64,000 nucleotides of DNA from positions 18,381,341-18,445,340 of the forward strand of contig NW_026089624.1 in assembly GCF_024586455.1 (NCBI RefSeq), in the 5' to 3' direction. Both the position numbers and the translations under genes were made by a program. The notes under the pieces were generated by a model, which did no database searches, was not told where the DNA came from, and saw only the letters and a list, made by a program, of their open reading frames with translations. Numbering within the stretch: position 1 is the stretch's first letter; every line of letters begins with the position of its first letter. Of the stretch, positions 11,627 through 25,409 are shown piece after piece. Source of the DNA: Bactrocera neohumeralis. Lineage: Eukaryota > Arthropoda > Insecta > Diptera > Tephritidae.

Positions 11627-11890
11627 TAGAACTATTTTTGTCGAATATTAGAAAGTTATATTTGTAAGATTTAAAAAAGAGATTTGCTCTTAGAAATATT
11701 TAGCATGGCATATATTTTCCATATAATAAAATAACTGTTTTCTTAACGAACGGTGTTGAATTTATAAGCTTTTGTCGAATACTAGAAAAATTGAACATGT
11801 AATAATTATAACAAGGCAATTTCCGCTTATTTATCGTGGCATAATTTTTCCAAATAATAAAATAATATTTTTTTTAATATTTTAAATACA
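11627..11890. repeat. Diverged tandem repeat, period about 131-141 bp
   Basis: TTTTGTCGAATATTAGAAA (about 11627) recurs as TTTTGTCGAATACTAGAAA (about 11768). TGGCATATATTTTCCATATA (11706) recurs as TGGCATAATTTTTCCAAATA (11837). The two units have diverged strongly and differ by small indels. Confidence 0.5.
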
Positions 11891-12654
11891 TCGAAACGGT
11901 TCGTTAGCAAATATTTGCAATAGCATTAAATTTATGAAGCTGTGTTTTAACAACAATTACAAATACTCCTATAAAATAAATGTTTACTGTTGCAATTTAC
12001 TATTTGTACTTTAATATGGTTGTAAAAGCTCCTAGTTCAGTTTTCTTTCTAGAATATATGGCATTTCTTGTACACATATTTAGTATATACATAAATATAT
12101 AATTTAATTTTATGATTGTTCCAAATGGATTGATTAGCCGGCAATGTGCATTAATATAACAGATGTAAGGCATTCATACGGATAATGTTGAAATATTTGG
12201 TGGAAATTTTCTTCCTATACGGGAGTACTTAATTAAATGTTTAAATTTGGCTCAAAATTTCCACACACATAGTCCGTATAACATATGAATAAATCAATTG
12301 CGTATACTAAAGACGTATATATTGCACGTACTCATACATTCAGATGTAACTTAACAATAACACATTAGTTCACACATGACATAGTAGTTTGCTAATTATA
12401 ATTTCAAAATAAACAGATGAAACAGCAATTACATACGGATACATTACATAAATACTTCAACACAAATAGTAAAAAAATGTAAAAGTTACTTAAATTAAAT
12501 TTAAGTATACTAAGCTATAAAATAATTTAGTACAATTTTCAACGCTATATAATGCTAAAGCGTTATGAAAACAGAACCTTGACATAGTGTCATGCCATAT
12601 TAAAGTGTAATAAAAGCAAGTTAAGAGAAAACAAGAAAAAACATGAACTTCGGT

Positions 12655-13095
12655 TGCACCGAGGCTAGAGCACTCTTCACAAATATAGAAGTTTTCTATT
12701 CAAAAACTTAATTTTTAGCGTTCTGTTCATATGTATGTCTATGCTATACTGTACTTCGATCTACAATTGTTTTTTGGATATTATTGCGTTGGCTTGGACA
12801 ATAATTCATGTCAAATATTGTGAAGATATCTTGTTAAATAAAAAAGTTTCTCATACAAGAACTTAACTTTGATCGTTGAATTTGTATGACAGCTATATGC
12901 TATAGTAGGCCAATGTCCGACAAATTAACACCTTGTTGGGGAGAAAAGGGAAAAAGAAAATTTAGATCGATAGCTCAAAACGTGAGACTGGCAGACGGAC
13001 ATGGCTAAATTAACTCAGCTTGTCATGCTGATTACGTTTCCTTCTAGGTGTTACAAACTTCGTGGTAAACCCAAAATAAGCATTGCAATTGCGCA
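12655..13095 (+). repeat. Family B dispersed repeat, near complete
   Basis: It begins GAACTTCGGTTGCACCGAGG, contains AACTTTGATCGTTGAATTTG and TATGACAGCTATATGCTATA (core), then GACGGACATGGCTAAATTAA and a TTCCTTCTAGGTGTTACAAA end. It has no coding capacity. The same repeat recurs at 16635, 22340, 30395, 40195, 57357, 61015 and 63115. Confidence 0.7.
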
Positions 13096-16000
13096 CACGG
13101 TATAACTTTGTCTCTACTATATTATGTTTAGCATTTCCACATGAAATGCATTTAATGCTAGGCTTTCCGCAGAAATATTTAATATACACATAATATGTGT
13201 TATTTCAATAAATTCAAGCAGTTTGTGAACATATACTTGTAAATCTGATTGTTGATGTAATTAAAACGGAGCTTCCAAAACATTGCATGCATGCTGTTAA
13301 AATTTATAAAACATACTAGTTAACAATTTGCTTACAATTGGTGCACGAAAATGCTCTTTGAGAGCTCATTTACAAATAAAGCTGCATTTAGTGAATTTGA
13401 TCATATTCGCTAAGTAGCTGTATTTCTCGCCGTTATTTACTATCTTTGGTTAAACCAAATTAAAGATTTAGTCTGCCGTTAGACACACCGGTATAAGTAT
13501 ACTACCGCATCAAAGCGGAGCATGTGATAAATATTTACATATGCATGTATGTATGTATCAAAGTACGAATTTATGCCAAATATCAACTCAATTGCCGTGT
13601 GTATATTGACAAGCAACAAATGTTGTAATTCTGATTTTTTGCACACCTTAATAATTTTAAAGGTATGCTGTGTTAATGTAGTACATTTCCAGGTATTTTT
13701 GTACCATACATGACTTGTCGTATTCCGCTGTACACTACAATACATAGCTGTATAGTATATCAATACTTAAAAAATATATATATATTTGCATTTATACGCA
13801 ATTATTCAGTGGGAAGCAATGTAGTACCGCTAATGCACAAATAAATATTTTAACTTTTCTCTTGTGCATACAAAGGCATCATTACGCAAGATTGTGGTTA
13901 GTTCATTGTGATTCACTGACACATATACAAAAATGCATTTAAAAATTAATTTTCTTCACAACGCACATTGCTTACATTTCACCTTATATTTATATAATAA
14001 CATACATATGCACCTACATACATGTATAATATTGATTACCTATTAATTATTTATACGCACTAATATGGTTGTTGTAACTACATTATTTTAATTTTAAATC
14101 TAATGAAATTCTTGTAATCTGTTTTTATTTTTTATTACACTTTGTTATTATCTTTACATTAATCGCTTATTAATGATAATTTATATATACAACTAATAGA
14201 TAGTAACAGTCTTTTAGTGAAAATTGGCAATTATCGATACATATGCATACATAACTCGCCTTGGCCACAATTGCTATTCGTTATATATATGGATCTGTAT
14301 GAATATATATGTATGTTTGTTTATTTATCATTTTAGGCATTTATCGTTTAATTTACTTAATAGCTGTATGTTACCCATACGCACGTACATACTTACATAA
14401 CATACATATACGCTAGTCCGCTTACATTCTTAATGTATACGCCTTGTGACTTATTTACACTTGTATGTTTCAATCATGTTTAAACAATTAGTTTGTGTAT
14501 CGCCTTTATCGCCACTTATTAAAATTATATTTTGCTTTGTTTTTTTTTTGCCATGGTGAGTTGTAAATTGTTGTTAATAGTGATTGCTGCAACTGTTCAT
14601 CAAATTTATGCTCACATTCTGTCATTTGAAACATATGCATATCGTGTTTGTTTAGAAGAAGATATTAGACAAATAACATACGCTTGTTTATAATTTTTTA
14701 TCTTTTTAATTATTCAAAAAAGCAAAGTAGTCCCGCCTTTTTCTGTTGGCCGCCAAAATCGAAATATTTGCCTTCGAATTGTTATTGAAAACATATTAAT
14801 TTAATTGTCGTATGTAAGTGACTAAAAAAGTAATTAATATATGGACACAGTGTACATTTTATTCTTGTTACAATGGTGTATAACATTGTTTAGTCAAGTT
14901 GCTAAAAAGGTTTGAAAGCATGGCCAGTATCAATGTCATATAATGCAAACTTTTTTGAGAAATACTGTCGAATTCTCTGAGCAAGCACTTTACTTCCATT
15001 TTTAAGATTTTCTTTTATATTTACGCTTCGCAACAAAACCTGTAAATTTAAAACAGAAAACGTAATAAGCTATTTTACATATGTATACTATATTGTTCCT
15101 CTTATTCATATGCTTTTTAAATGCTAAATTGCAGGCTTATATTTGTATTTATCGTTGTCTAAATATTATTTGTATTATTTAACCAATTATTTTTACTCTA
15201 TATTTTTTTGCTTTTTCATCAATTTTTTTTTTTGCGTGCTTTGTTAAAGTTTATATAATTTACTTTACATAATACTCGAAAAAATATATATATGACAAAA
15301 ATGTGGCACAGTTTATATTGTATTTTCATTATATTGATTATGTTTCTTGCTTAGCGTTACTATCGTAAAATTGTCTAATTATTTCATTTTTAGCTACTAT
15401 ATTTAGTTTTTTCAATTTCTTGAATTTATTTTATAACCTGTATCAAATTGAGAAGGTAGCGAGTGTACTGAAAGTTTGATATGAGATGTGAAGTAAATTG
15501 GTAAATGGCCAATGAGGGCAAAAGGCAAAAACTTGTGGAATCATCTAAATAGAATCGAATGAACGCAAACTTTTTATGGACTGTATGGCATTCTGTAGCT
15601 AGTTTCACCTTTACTTCATTTACTGACTGTGCATGTGTGTAGCTCATGTGCTTTTCCAAAAGTAATTTATGCGGTTTAGATATGGTATACGTAATCAATT
15701 GTGTGTTGTTGTGTTTTTAATTTGATTGGTTTTTATATAAATATGACAAAATATATATTTGTTGAAATTTATATTATTTTTTCATTTTATAATATTTTTT
15801 AATTGTTCCTTTATACCTGTTGCTTATGACAAATAAATTCGTTTAGAGTTTCGGTCAAGTCTATCATTAAGTGGTTTTACATTCATTTTTAAATATTTTG
15901 AATACATTGTTCTTATAATTCATTTGGTTTTAAAGATATGAGTTCATATATGCATATATATGTATATATATATATACATAAATAAAAGTATCTTGTTCTT

Positions 16001-16634
16001 TTTGTAAATTTATACTGTATACTATTTCATGACCTAATTAACTGCACTACTTAAAAAAATTAGGTTTGAATTTTTTCTAGTAATTTCCATATTTTTACAC
16101 ACAGTGATGTGTATAGCTAATTTACATTGTATACCTCTATATATTTATATATAACTGGGCTTCTCACATAACAATATTTCATTATTGAACTATCCGTGTA
16201 TATCCTTTGGCAATAATATTTTGTAATTTGTATTTTGTATGTATTTAAAAATTTTGACAGATTATCAAATTTTGAATGCTGAATCCGCTACCAAGTATAT
16301 TCAAGGCCAAATATATTTGCTTACATGATATTTGAAACGTATATGTATGAAAGTATAAGTTATGTGCACGCACTCAAGATGACTGTGACAACATTACATG
16401 GCTTGTCTAATGATATGTGAAAAGTTTTTAGCTATTACTTTTGGCGAGAAGCATAATGTATGTATTTGAAGTCCTATAAATGGGTCATTCATCTGAAATC
16501 TACATTCGGAAATTTTTTTCGTACTAAACATTCGAAATTTTTTTTGTTGGTTGATGAAAAATATTGGATACGAATTTTTTTGGTTTGAAAGCAGGACTGG
16601 TTATTTGTTCTAAGACTTATTATTAACAGCAGAA
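13096..16634. other. AT-rich non-coding stretch
   Basis: I see no gene, structured RNA or mobile element here. Open frames (for example 94 codons at 13479-13763 and 90 codons at 15426-15698) have no recognisable features and are of a length expected by chance. Confidence 0.5.
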
Positions 16635-16745
16635 AAATGTTAATAAACGTTCGGTTGCACCGAAGCTAGAATATCCTTCTCACATAAGCAAGTTTCTATA
16701 CAAGAACTTGATTTTTATCGGTCAGTTTGTTTGGTAGTTAAACAA
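16635..16745 (+). repeat. Family B repeat, 5' fragment
   Basis: AACGTTCGGTTGCACCGAAG is followed by TTTCTATACAAGAACTTGAT and TTTTATCGGTCAGTTTGTTT. The repeat is lost after about 110 bases. Confidence 0.6.
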
Positions 16746-16903
16746 CAATAATGAAATAATTAAGAGAAATAAGGCTGAGTTGTCAGTCTTTGGCTGGATA
16801 AAAATCCGTGTCCATTTATCGCTTTTGAGTGTTTTGGATATTTCTTTTTAACATTATTATTACCAAAAATGTGGCTGCAATTTCTTTAATAATATAGATA
16901 GAA

Positions 16904-16909
16904 TTTATT
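16904..16909 (-). terminator. pan: Candidate poly(A) signal for pan
   Basis: AATAAA on the minus strand lies about 377 bases past the pan stop codon. In such AT-rich DNA this hexamer is frequent, and other copies lie farther downstream, so the real cleavage site cannot be fixed from sequence. A much longer 3' UTR is possible. Confidence 0.3.
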
Positions 16910-17285
16910 TTTAGTTGATTACTAAAAACTATTAACCCATTAATTGCATCTTGACTCGCTTAACCGCCTAATATTGCATGCATATTTGTAATATATAATA
17001 TGTATACTTGTATACATTTAAGTATAATTAGCTTTCCAGCCTCATGAGTCCATAACTAAGCCACCGCTAGATAACAGAAAGTAAAGGATGTTTATGCAAC
17101 TATAATTTGCATTCACATTAATGTTTTGAAGGCTTACTCGGAACTATACTTGCTTATTCTTGTAATACTCATATTCACAAACTATTAAAAGCAAATTATA
17201 ACGAAACGAATAATACGTTTTTTATGATATACAACGAAACTACATTAAAATCAACGGTTTGCGGTGCGCCCTTCTGATGATACCG

Positions 17286-19260
17286 TTACGTAACGCTAAT
17301 TGCTCCATTTTCATTGCCGGAAGCGGTTGTATTAACATTAAGAAGGGGTGTGTTGTCTGCAGCCAACACTGGCAGCGTCTTCGTCGTTACTGTTGTTGTA
17401 CCTGGCATAGACGTCGTTGTCGCTACTGTTGTCTCTGAGGCATGGCATTTTAGCGCTGTCAGATTTCCGACGCTTTCTGTGCATGCCTTATCCTCAGCAA
17501 TAGTTTCAATCGCTTCAATTATTGTTGGTGCAGCTGCTTCGTTAGCTATAACATTGCTTGTAGTATTACGTTGCATACTGTTGTTGGGTTTCACAACAGC
17601 AGCACTCAATATATTGGGTATGTGGACATTTGTTGCAGCCGCCGCCGCTGCCACGGACGCCAAGTGATGACTGAATTGTTGAAAATGTTGGTTGAACAAT
17701 GGTGGATGTGCATGCGAATGGCGGTGGGATGCATGATGGTGCGTTGGTGGCGTTGGCTGTCCAGTAGATGTATGCAAATGGAATTGCTGCTGATAATGTT
17801 GCGGTACTGGCGGGAATAAACACGTCGTTGCTAACTGCTGTTGTTGAGGCGATGAAGCGGTTGAGGATATTCGTAAGGCTAGTTGTTTTGGCAGTTGTTG
17901 ATTGTTATGATTATATTTCTTTGCTGCGATCCCGTTAGTATTGCTACTGGATGCTGTTGATATATTATCAAAACATGATGAATTGCTGTTTTTGTCAGCC
18001 GTTGCAAAGATATTCTTAAAATTATTGTTAGTAGTTGTCACAATATTTTTATTGGTATTGCTTGTACTTTCACTGCATTTCGTCAGCTGATTAATGCTGA
18101 GCGGGTTGTTGATATCATGTGGATTAGCGCCTATAGGGTTTCGTTGAGCAGGAGCAACTGCCTTTTCGAAAGTATCGCCAACAGGTGAAGACGGCGCAGA
18201 CGACGAAACGCTCGATTTTGCCACCGCGGCTGGTAAAGGTTTGACTGTGTCGCTGACTAACGGTGTCGACGTAACTGCCATTGAATTATTTTCACAAGCA
18301 CTGTTATTGCCGGTGTTATTGGTAAAAGACGGATCGCTATTGTTATTGAAGGAAATAAAACCATTTAAATCGTCGTTGGCTCTATTGCCCACGGTGTTGG
18401 TGGTTGTAGTATTGGATGCAGTGCCGGATGATATTTTATTGGCATTTGATAGAATATGTTCTATGGAAATTATAGCTCCTGCGCTTGATTCTAGGCCGCT
18501 TGGTGGAAAGCAATTGTTATTCAGCAATAGGCCGGAAGGACTAGGATTCAGAAGTGAACGCATAGTGCGTTCTGTGAAGGCGGCCGTGGTTGTCACACCA
18601 GACGCTGATGATGAGGTATTTATTAGAGTGTTGCTGCTGCCAATACATATGCCACTGGAGCTCTTATTTGACAGAGATGGAGATATAATTGTGCTTCTCC
18701 CGACACCAATGCTACCACTACAGATAAACGATCTTCCGGCATGCTCGTAAATACCGTTGTGTGAGGATGTAGTATGCGGATGCGGCTGGTGTTGCTGCAG
18801 AAGGTGCTGATGTTGACTTAAATGAATTTGATGTTGGCTCGACTGTTGCATACGAATTTGTTGAGCTGCCGAATCGATACCGCTGTTCGGTTGTTGTAGT
18901 TGCTGCTGACTTTGCACATTCTGATCTTGTTGATTGTCAGTAAGTCCAAATGGCAGACCGATCGTTGAGGGCGTTGCAGGACTAGGGAGCAGATTTAATG
19001 GGCTAGCCATACTGGTAGACGGGCTCTGAAGACTAGACAAACCGCTTTGGCAGCCCGGACTAGATAGCGAATGATTCAGTGATCCGGTATCATCGTCAGG
19101 TGTTTTGTTGTTGTCATCAATACTGCCTGGACTACCCAGATTTTCATCACTAGCATTGTCATCTAGATCGTCTAAGTCCTGAAAGCTATCATCTTTGGTG
19201 CCACTGATACCGGCACTACCTCTCAATCCTTCCATATAGCGTATGCATTTCTTTTTACGT
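17286..19260 (-). CDS. pan: Pangolin main C-terminal exon (end of C-clamp, tail, stop)
   Basis: The acceptor is atgctcag|ACGTAAAAAG. The first base completes AG to Arg, giving CRRKKKCIRYMEGL, the end of the C-clamp with its fourth Cys. The exon then encodes 657 residues and stops with TAA at 17286-17288. An acidic Asp-rich stretch follows (about residues 15-50), then SPGC..SGLSSLQSPST and SPLN blocks that match Drosophila Pan. The middle is Gln/His/Asn/Ser-rich. A strongly conserved block RNPIGANPHDINNPLSINQL lies at about residues 371-395 (18076-18146). The tail is His/Gln-rich and then Thr-rich. It is longer than the remembered Drosophila tail, mainly through Asn/Ser/Gln expansions. A possible poly(A) signal lies 377 bases beyond the stop. 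Confidence 0.95.
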
Positions 19261-22200
19261 CTGAGCATAAGAATGAAAATGATACGTATACACCCATAAA
19301 GAAAGAGAAAAAGTAAATAATTAATAACTGGAAATTATTAGAGACACACATACCAATGCAAATTTACACATTAACTAAACTTTTACATTTGGAACTATTT
19401 TCTTAATCTTCGTGCTTTTTTATGGCTTCTTATTTAGACTTAAATGTTAGAGATGTAATATTCCTTTGCAAAGGTTTGTGCTTTTAATGAGGATTAATTG
19501 TAAAATGTATGCATATTTATAAATGTATACACACACATACATACATACATTTGTATATTATAGACATTTAAAAAGTGAAATATGCGTATAAATAATTAAT
19601 AAAACGAAATCTTTTAGGTCAATGTTCTGTCTAAAGACATAAGTAAAAAAAGCTCCAAATACGCGTGCATCATGCGACATTTATAAGGGTGTATATTTAA
19701 AACCAATCAATTCACATAGAATGTTATGAATTACTTTAAAATCAATAAAAGAAAAAGCCAAAATTCTCTAAATACTATTTTTAAAATGCTTAAAATTGCG
19801 AAGCGAGGGTAAAGCAACATTGCAACATTGGAAAATATTTTGAATTTCAACGATAATGTAAAAAATGCCATTAATTTATGAAACGTATATATTACAGCTC
19901 CATTGATTAACATATGAAATTGTCATTTAAGAAACAGAAAATACTAAACGCACCATGTATACCTGTAGTCTATGGTCAACTAGCGTTGGATTGATTTTTT
20001 ACTATTTTTAATCTATATCGTTAACGGCACTGTACAAGGCTAGCTGTCCAAAGAGAGAAAGTATCAATATTTTTGTATGAATAATGTTTCCAACTTCTTG
20101 TTGGGTTAAATTAGGTTATCGTAATATGGACCTCACTTGGACAGCTTTCAAAACCATTGTGATATTAAAACTTTATCATATCATTTGATAAAGCTCTTTG
20201 AGCCTATTACAAATTTGTTGAGATGGCTACTGTCAATTCCTGCTATGTCTCCTAGTTCTCTGGAGGTAAGATTGTCGGGATGTTTCAATTTCATTGTGGT
20301 AAAGGTTTGTCAATGGAGGAGAAAGCGCGTACATGTCTTGTTACATTTAAGAAAATGTAGCCGCTGAGCATTTCATCGTTAATACAATGTATTCCACAAT
20401 AATTGAATTGATTGTATAAGAAGTTGTTATTAAATAATGTCATCAGTACCGCATGAATTTTCTTACCTCAATTTTGCTTCAATAAAGAGTCTTCAATGCG
20501 CAATTACTCTGCTCAATCGAAATGTAATCCAAGAAATTAACACAATTATAATATGGCACTCAACATCGTCGAATGTAGAAAGAAGTTTGTTTGACAATCT
20601 GAATTTGTTTATTCATTTAACCACCAGAAAAAGAGTGGTAAAAAAATAATTGGAAAAGGTCTTAAAATTTAAGATATTATGTTTTAGGTGCTATTATATT
20701 ATCCAACTCGTTGAAGTTAGCGCTATAAATATATGTACATATGAACTACGATACGAGCCCAGCATATTTATTTTCCTAAAGCCATAAATATATTCCCGTC
20801 TTATACCACAAATAGGACATAAAGATCCACATAAATCTTCTTAATCAGGGGAAATATAGTAAAATAGTGCGATGAGTTTTATTAAAAGTAAGGGCACTGG
20901 TTTTGGGAAATTTTAACTTTTTGCCTTACAAATAAGTTGTTTATTTAACTAAGTCTGTCGATTAGTTGAGAAAATGTGCAAAAACAAGGTGAATTAAAAA
21001 CAAAAACATATATTTACCTACAAAAAATATTGACAATGTAAAATAATACCAGCATTGTATTTTCTAATGATAAGAAAATATATACAATGTGTTGTAATGA
21101 TCTCGCACTGATTAGAGGTAAGGAGGCTGGTACTACCAATTTCCTGGCATAGGAGGTACTAGGACAAGCTTTTAGCAAAGATAAATGAAAGTTATCAAGC
21201 AACTGAGCTCTATCATGAATAATTTTTGGTATGCGCAGGAAGAAGATTGAATACCTGCAGATTTTTAATTCATACACAGATGGTATACGTCGGTAGTATA
21301 TTTAGGGTTATTCCTATTTCAACGTTTGTAATATGCATACATTGTAGCATAACAATCCTTGTATAATCAATGATTTGATTTGCAATTATATGCGTAAAGT
21401 AATCGACAATGAAGTATTAGTAATCATGCACTTGTAACAAATTCAACATAACAATTATAATAACCAAAATTCTTAAATTTATAACAACATCCAAACAACA
21501 ATTGCGTATATATTGAAAAAAAAAATGACAAAATTAATGCATAAAATAAAGTCTGTCCTTTTGATGAGATAATTAATCCATACTTGTATGTGTTTGTATG
21601 TATTTGTATGTACATAAATATGTACATGTATTGGAAAGCGTTGCGCCAACGCGAAGTTTTCTTGTATGTATTTTCCGTTCTATTGTAAACACCGTAAAAT
21701 ATACGAAATTCCACTCATAAAAAATATGTTTAATTAAATAACATTTTAAATATTATTAAAAAAAAATTATATTAACAACATACAACAATATCAATATATT
21801 TGTTAACATCAAAGGAACTACGTAAGCATAGGTTTTATTGTATTCTCAGAACAAATATTTTTAATAAATACATATGATCATATTATAGATGTAGATACCT
21901 GATTACTCTGTGGGCTAGTGACATACCTATTTATGATATCTATTTAGTTATAATATGTTATTTTCTCAGGTGATTTTGATCTGCAAAGATCAAATAGAGA
22001 TATATACAAAAAGAGTAAGGAATAATAACAAAGATCTACGAAAACATTTTTTGGAGCCCTTAATTCTATTTTATAATATAATTTGGTTAATTAGTCTACG
22101 AAATGTCGTGCGAAACTGTCAAAATCTTGAAACTAGATTCAGGTTTCTTATCGATCGATAATAGTGAATGACATAATTATAATGAATTATTATTATTTTT

Positions 22201-24846
22201 TTTATTTAGTAATATCGACACGCCATCGTTAAGAAGCTATTGTATAAATAGTCCAAAAAAATTTGTTATATTTGTCGTAAATATGTAGGTCAAAAAGTTG
22301 GAATCCACTAACAGATTCATTAAAAAAACGCACCCTGATCAAAGCTATAATACGCTTCACAAATAAAAGAGTTTCCATACAAGAGTTTTATTTTGATCGG
22401 TCTGTTTGTATGGCAGCTATAAACAATAGTGGACGGTAGCCTTGCGACCAAGCTTCTTTGACGGGTTCAAAATTTCAGAGCGAAATCTCAAAACCTGAAA
22501 GACTAGTTCGTATATATACAGAGTTGTGGACAGACAGACGAACATAGCAGAGTTAGTTCAAAACATTTTAAGTAACTTTATAAAGAAGAGTTAACTACCT
22601 GGGCCATATTTTTCATTGCATTGGAGCTCGAGGAGCGTATAGCTATACTCAGATCCCTGTGATGTTCTGTAGAGATCGATTGGAGTGAATCTAGAAAGGT
22701 CTTTAATTTAAAGATGCCTGTAATCTTTAAAATAATGTATATGAATTGAATGTTTTGATTGAAATGTATTTACATTTTTTTTATTTTTTTATGTAGCACT
22801 TAAAATCAAAAGTTTAGACATTAACTTTACATTACGTCATTTATAAGTAGGTTTGTATATGATGAGAATCTTATCTAGTTAAATAAAAAATGGCAAATAA
22901 ATAAAAGGCTATCAGCAATATAGGCGCGTGTAGAGACGAAAAAAATTTATATTATTATCCGATTCACTAAGGGTTGGAGAGAAATTAATCTAACAACCTA
23001 TATGAGTTGTACAAAAAACAGGCAACATTTGTGGTGCAATCCTGCGCTGGCATGTCCTCTGACCCATGCATGGTGGTTAAAAAAGTTTTAGTAATTAATA
23101 CCTTAATTCTGTTTTGTATGATTAATTATTTTTTTATTTTTGAGAATAATTTCTGTTTTGAGCCATTCAGAATAGTAAAACTGGCCTAAATACACAGAAC
23201 AAATCTTGGTAGCCTTGGAGATGCCACTTTAATGATAGCTTTGTTGATGATTTTATACGTAATTGTTCTGACAAGAAAGCAGCACGCCGAGAGAGTGAGC
23301 AGAGAAGTGGCGAATCGAAAACAGCTAATATTACAGGGCATCTCGACAGACAACTTACATTGCTAACAATCTGTTAAATACATTGCCATTGAGGCTGGCT
23401 TGTGTGGGCATTTGATATCATGAAATAATCATTCATGCCGTCGGGTATGTAGGTTCGAGCTGATATAGCTAATGCTTTGAGCTTTTGAATCCTTTCAAAA
23501 TTTAATGAGGGTGATAAAATTTATATGGAAAATGAAAAAAAGAAGTGTACTTTTTTTTTTATTTCTTGAAAAAAAATTTAGTATTTAAAAACGAAGATAG
23601 TTGTTACACAATGTTTATTTACTAATTAATTAATAAATTTAATATATGAATTGATATTTATGTATGTTAACAAATACCTTTATACTTTAATGATTGAAAA
23701 AATATATTTTAAGCAATTAGGTATCTTAAATTGGCTGTCGAGATGCTCTTTCAATTAAAAGCTGTTCTCCCTTGCTGGTATGGATAATAAATTAGTCGCT
23801 TTATGGTATATTGTCTTGATTGGAAACATTTTATTTGAATATTCAAATTTTATACATTAGCTACCTAAAGAAACTTACTACTTATAAGTGTGTTCGAATT
23901 AGTAGACACAATATCATCATGTACAAATGCATAAATTATATATATACATAATATATTCAAATGTGAAGTTCAAAAGTAATGCCATTTAAGATACTTGTAT
24001 TTCTATAGCCCGTTATTAAAGTTGAAAGTACACTATCGCATACATATGTTATTGCCAGTGCACTTCATGCAATTATATAATTCACTCATAAGTGATAAGA
24101 AAAATATATATACGAGGATGAAATGAACAGCTGTAATTTTTTTTAGATACGTACAATTGTAGAGAAGTTGGACACAAACAGAACACAAATAACACAATAA
24201 ACATGCCTTTCAACGGTTATTATAATGAGGGCCAAAAATGCACATGGCACTATTATCAACAATAGCACAACTATGAACTCCGCATATATGATTACATTAG
24301 GGTGTCCGTTATTTTCAGTTGATAATTTCTGCACACGCCCTCTGAAGCTTTAGTTTTTGCTCTAAAAATACGGATACACATAAACCAGTTCTTCATTTTC
24401 AATTTAAACCTAGCATAAATAATGTTTCTATCCCATGTATATCGCATCATGGCATTTTTTCGTATTTTGAGTTAACCAAATAAATCTGGTACAGAAAATA
24501 ACAGTTATTGCGTAATTCTTTACTAAAAAAAATTATTATGAAGGAAGGGTCGGTTATATCGGTAGTAGTAGAAATTTTTTGTTTTTTTTAGGAGTACACA
24601 TATATGACAAAAACTTTTAAAAAGTGATTTTTATTATTTTCCTCACAAATTAATCTTTATATTTTAATATTAAGTTTTACTTACAAATCAAAATATAGCG
24701 ATTATTTCGTGAGGAAAAATTATAAATAGAAAAATAATTATCATACTTGTTACAGTCCCCGCAATAAATTTATCACTCTGAAAAAGCTTTCCTCTAAAAG
24801 TTAAAGTTACACATCAAATGCCCTGAACATCCATACTAATGATATA
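19261..24846. other. Pan intron sequence, mostly unassigned
   Basis: This is intron between the main C-terminal exon and the candidate alternative terminal exon. Apart from a family B copy at 22340-22580 I see nothing recognisable. The open frame of 70 codons at 20437-20649 has no known features. Confidence 0.5.
22340..22580 (+). repeat. Family B dispersed repeat
   Basis: TTTTATTTTGATCGGTCTGT and TTTGTATGGCAGCTATAAAC are followed by AATTTCAGAGCGAAATCTCA and a GTGGACAGACAGACG stretch. It lacks a clear 5' end. Confidence 0.6.
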
Positions 24847-25409
24847 GTGCTGTGATCAAATTGAAAGGGGAATTTCGTCCATTTCATCCCCTTCAAAGTA
24901 ATCGCCTCCCGCTGAACTACACTTATGCCTACGAATTTTCCAGTCATCATAGCATTTGGAAAAACTCTCCGTCGTGATGACCATCAGAATCTTCTTCGAT
25001 TCAGCTTTCATATCCTCAATTCAGTCAAAACGGTGTCCTCGGAGTGGTCATGTGAATTTGTTGAATAGCCAGAAGTTACACGAAGGTAAATCAGGCGAAT
25101 GCAGTGGTTGCGGCACGATATTAGTTGAAAATGTGTCGAAATGATCACGAATAACCAATGCAGTATGAGATGGTGCATTATCGCACTTCTTTGTTCAATA
25201 AATTCAGACATATGTAGTTAAAATCGAAGAATTCAATTTCAGAGCCTTACTAAACGGCGCGTATTACAAATACTAATGAATATTTTGACGTGGAATTAAG
25301 CATAGATATCACTAACAATACTACCAACTTACAGAGAAAAAAAATTGCCGATTCGAAAAACACGCGGAGTATAAATAAATAAATTCACCTTTCAATTTGA
25401 TCACAGTAG
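24847..25409 (-). mobile_element. Internally deleted mariner element with intact terminal repeats
   Basis: The ends CTGTGATCAAATTGAAAGG (24850) and CCTTTCAATTTGATCACAG (25388-25406) are exact inverted repeats flanked by TA. The minus strand encodes the transposase C-terminus: CDNAPSHTALVIRDHFDT (catalytic Asp in DNAPSH), then STNIVPQPLHSPDLPSC (third catalytic Asp) and NFWLFNKFT, RGHRFD and KCYDDWKIRRHKC, with stops. The N-terminal half is deleted. Confidence 0.8.

Larger units (their letters stand above)
8801..12650. other. AT-rich non-coding stretch downstream of pan
   Basis: Apart from the MITE at 9277-9914 and a diverged tandem repeat near 11627-11890, I see no gene, RNA or coding frame here. 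TA microsatellites are common (for example 9030-9065). It may be intergenic or part of a very long pan 3' UTR. Confidence 0.5.

Noticed and set aside
18241..18750. 169-codon open frame on the plus strand
   Set aside because: It is the antisense shadow of the pan C-terminal exon, whose biased codon use keeps the opposite strand open.
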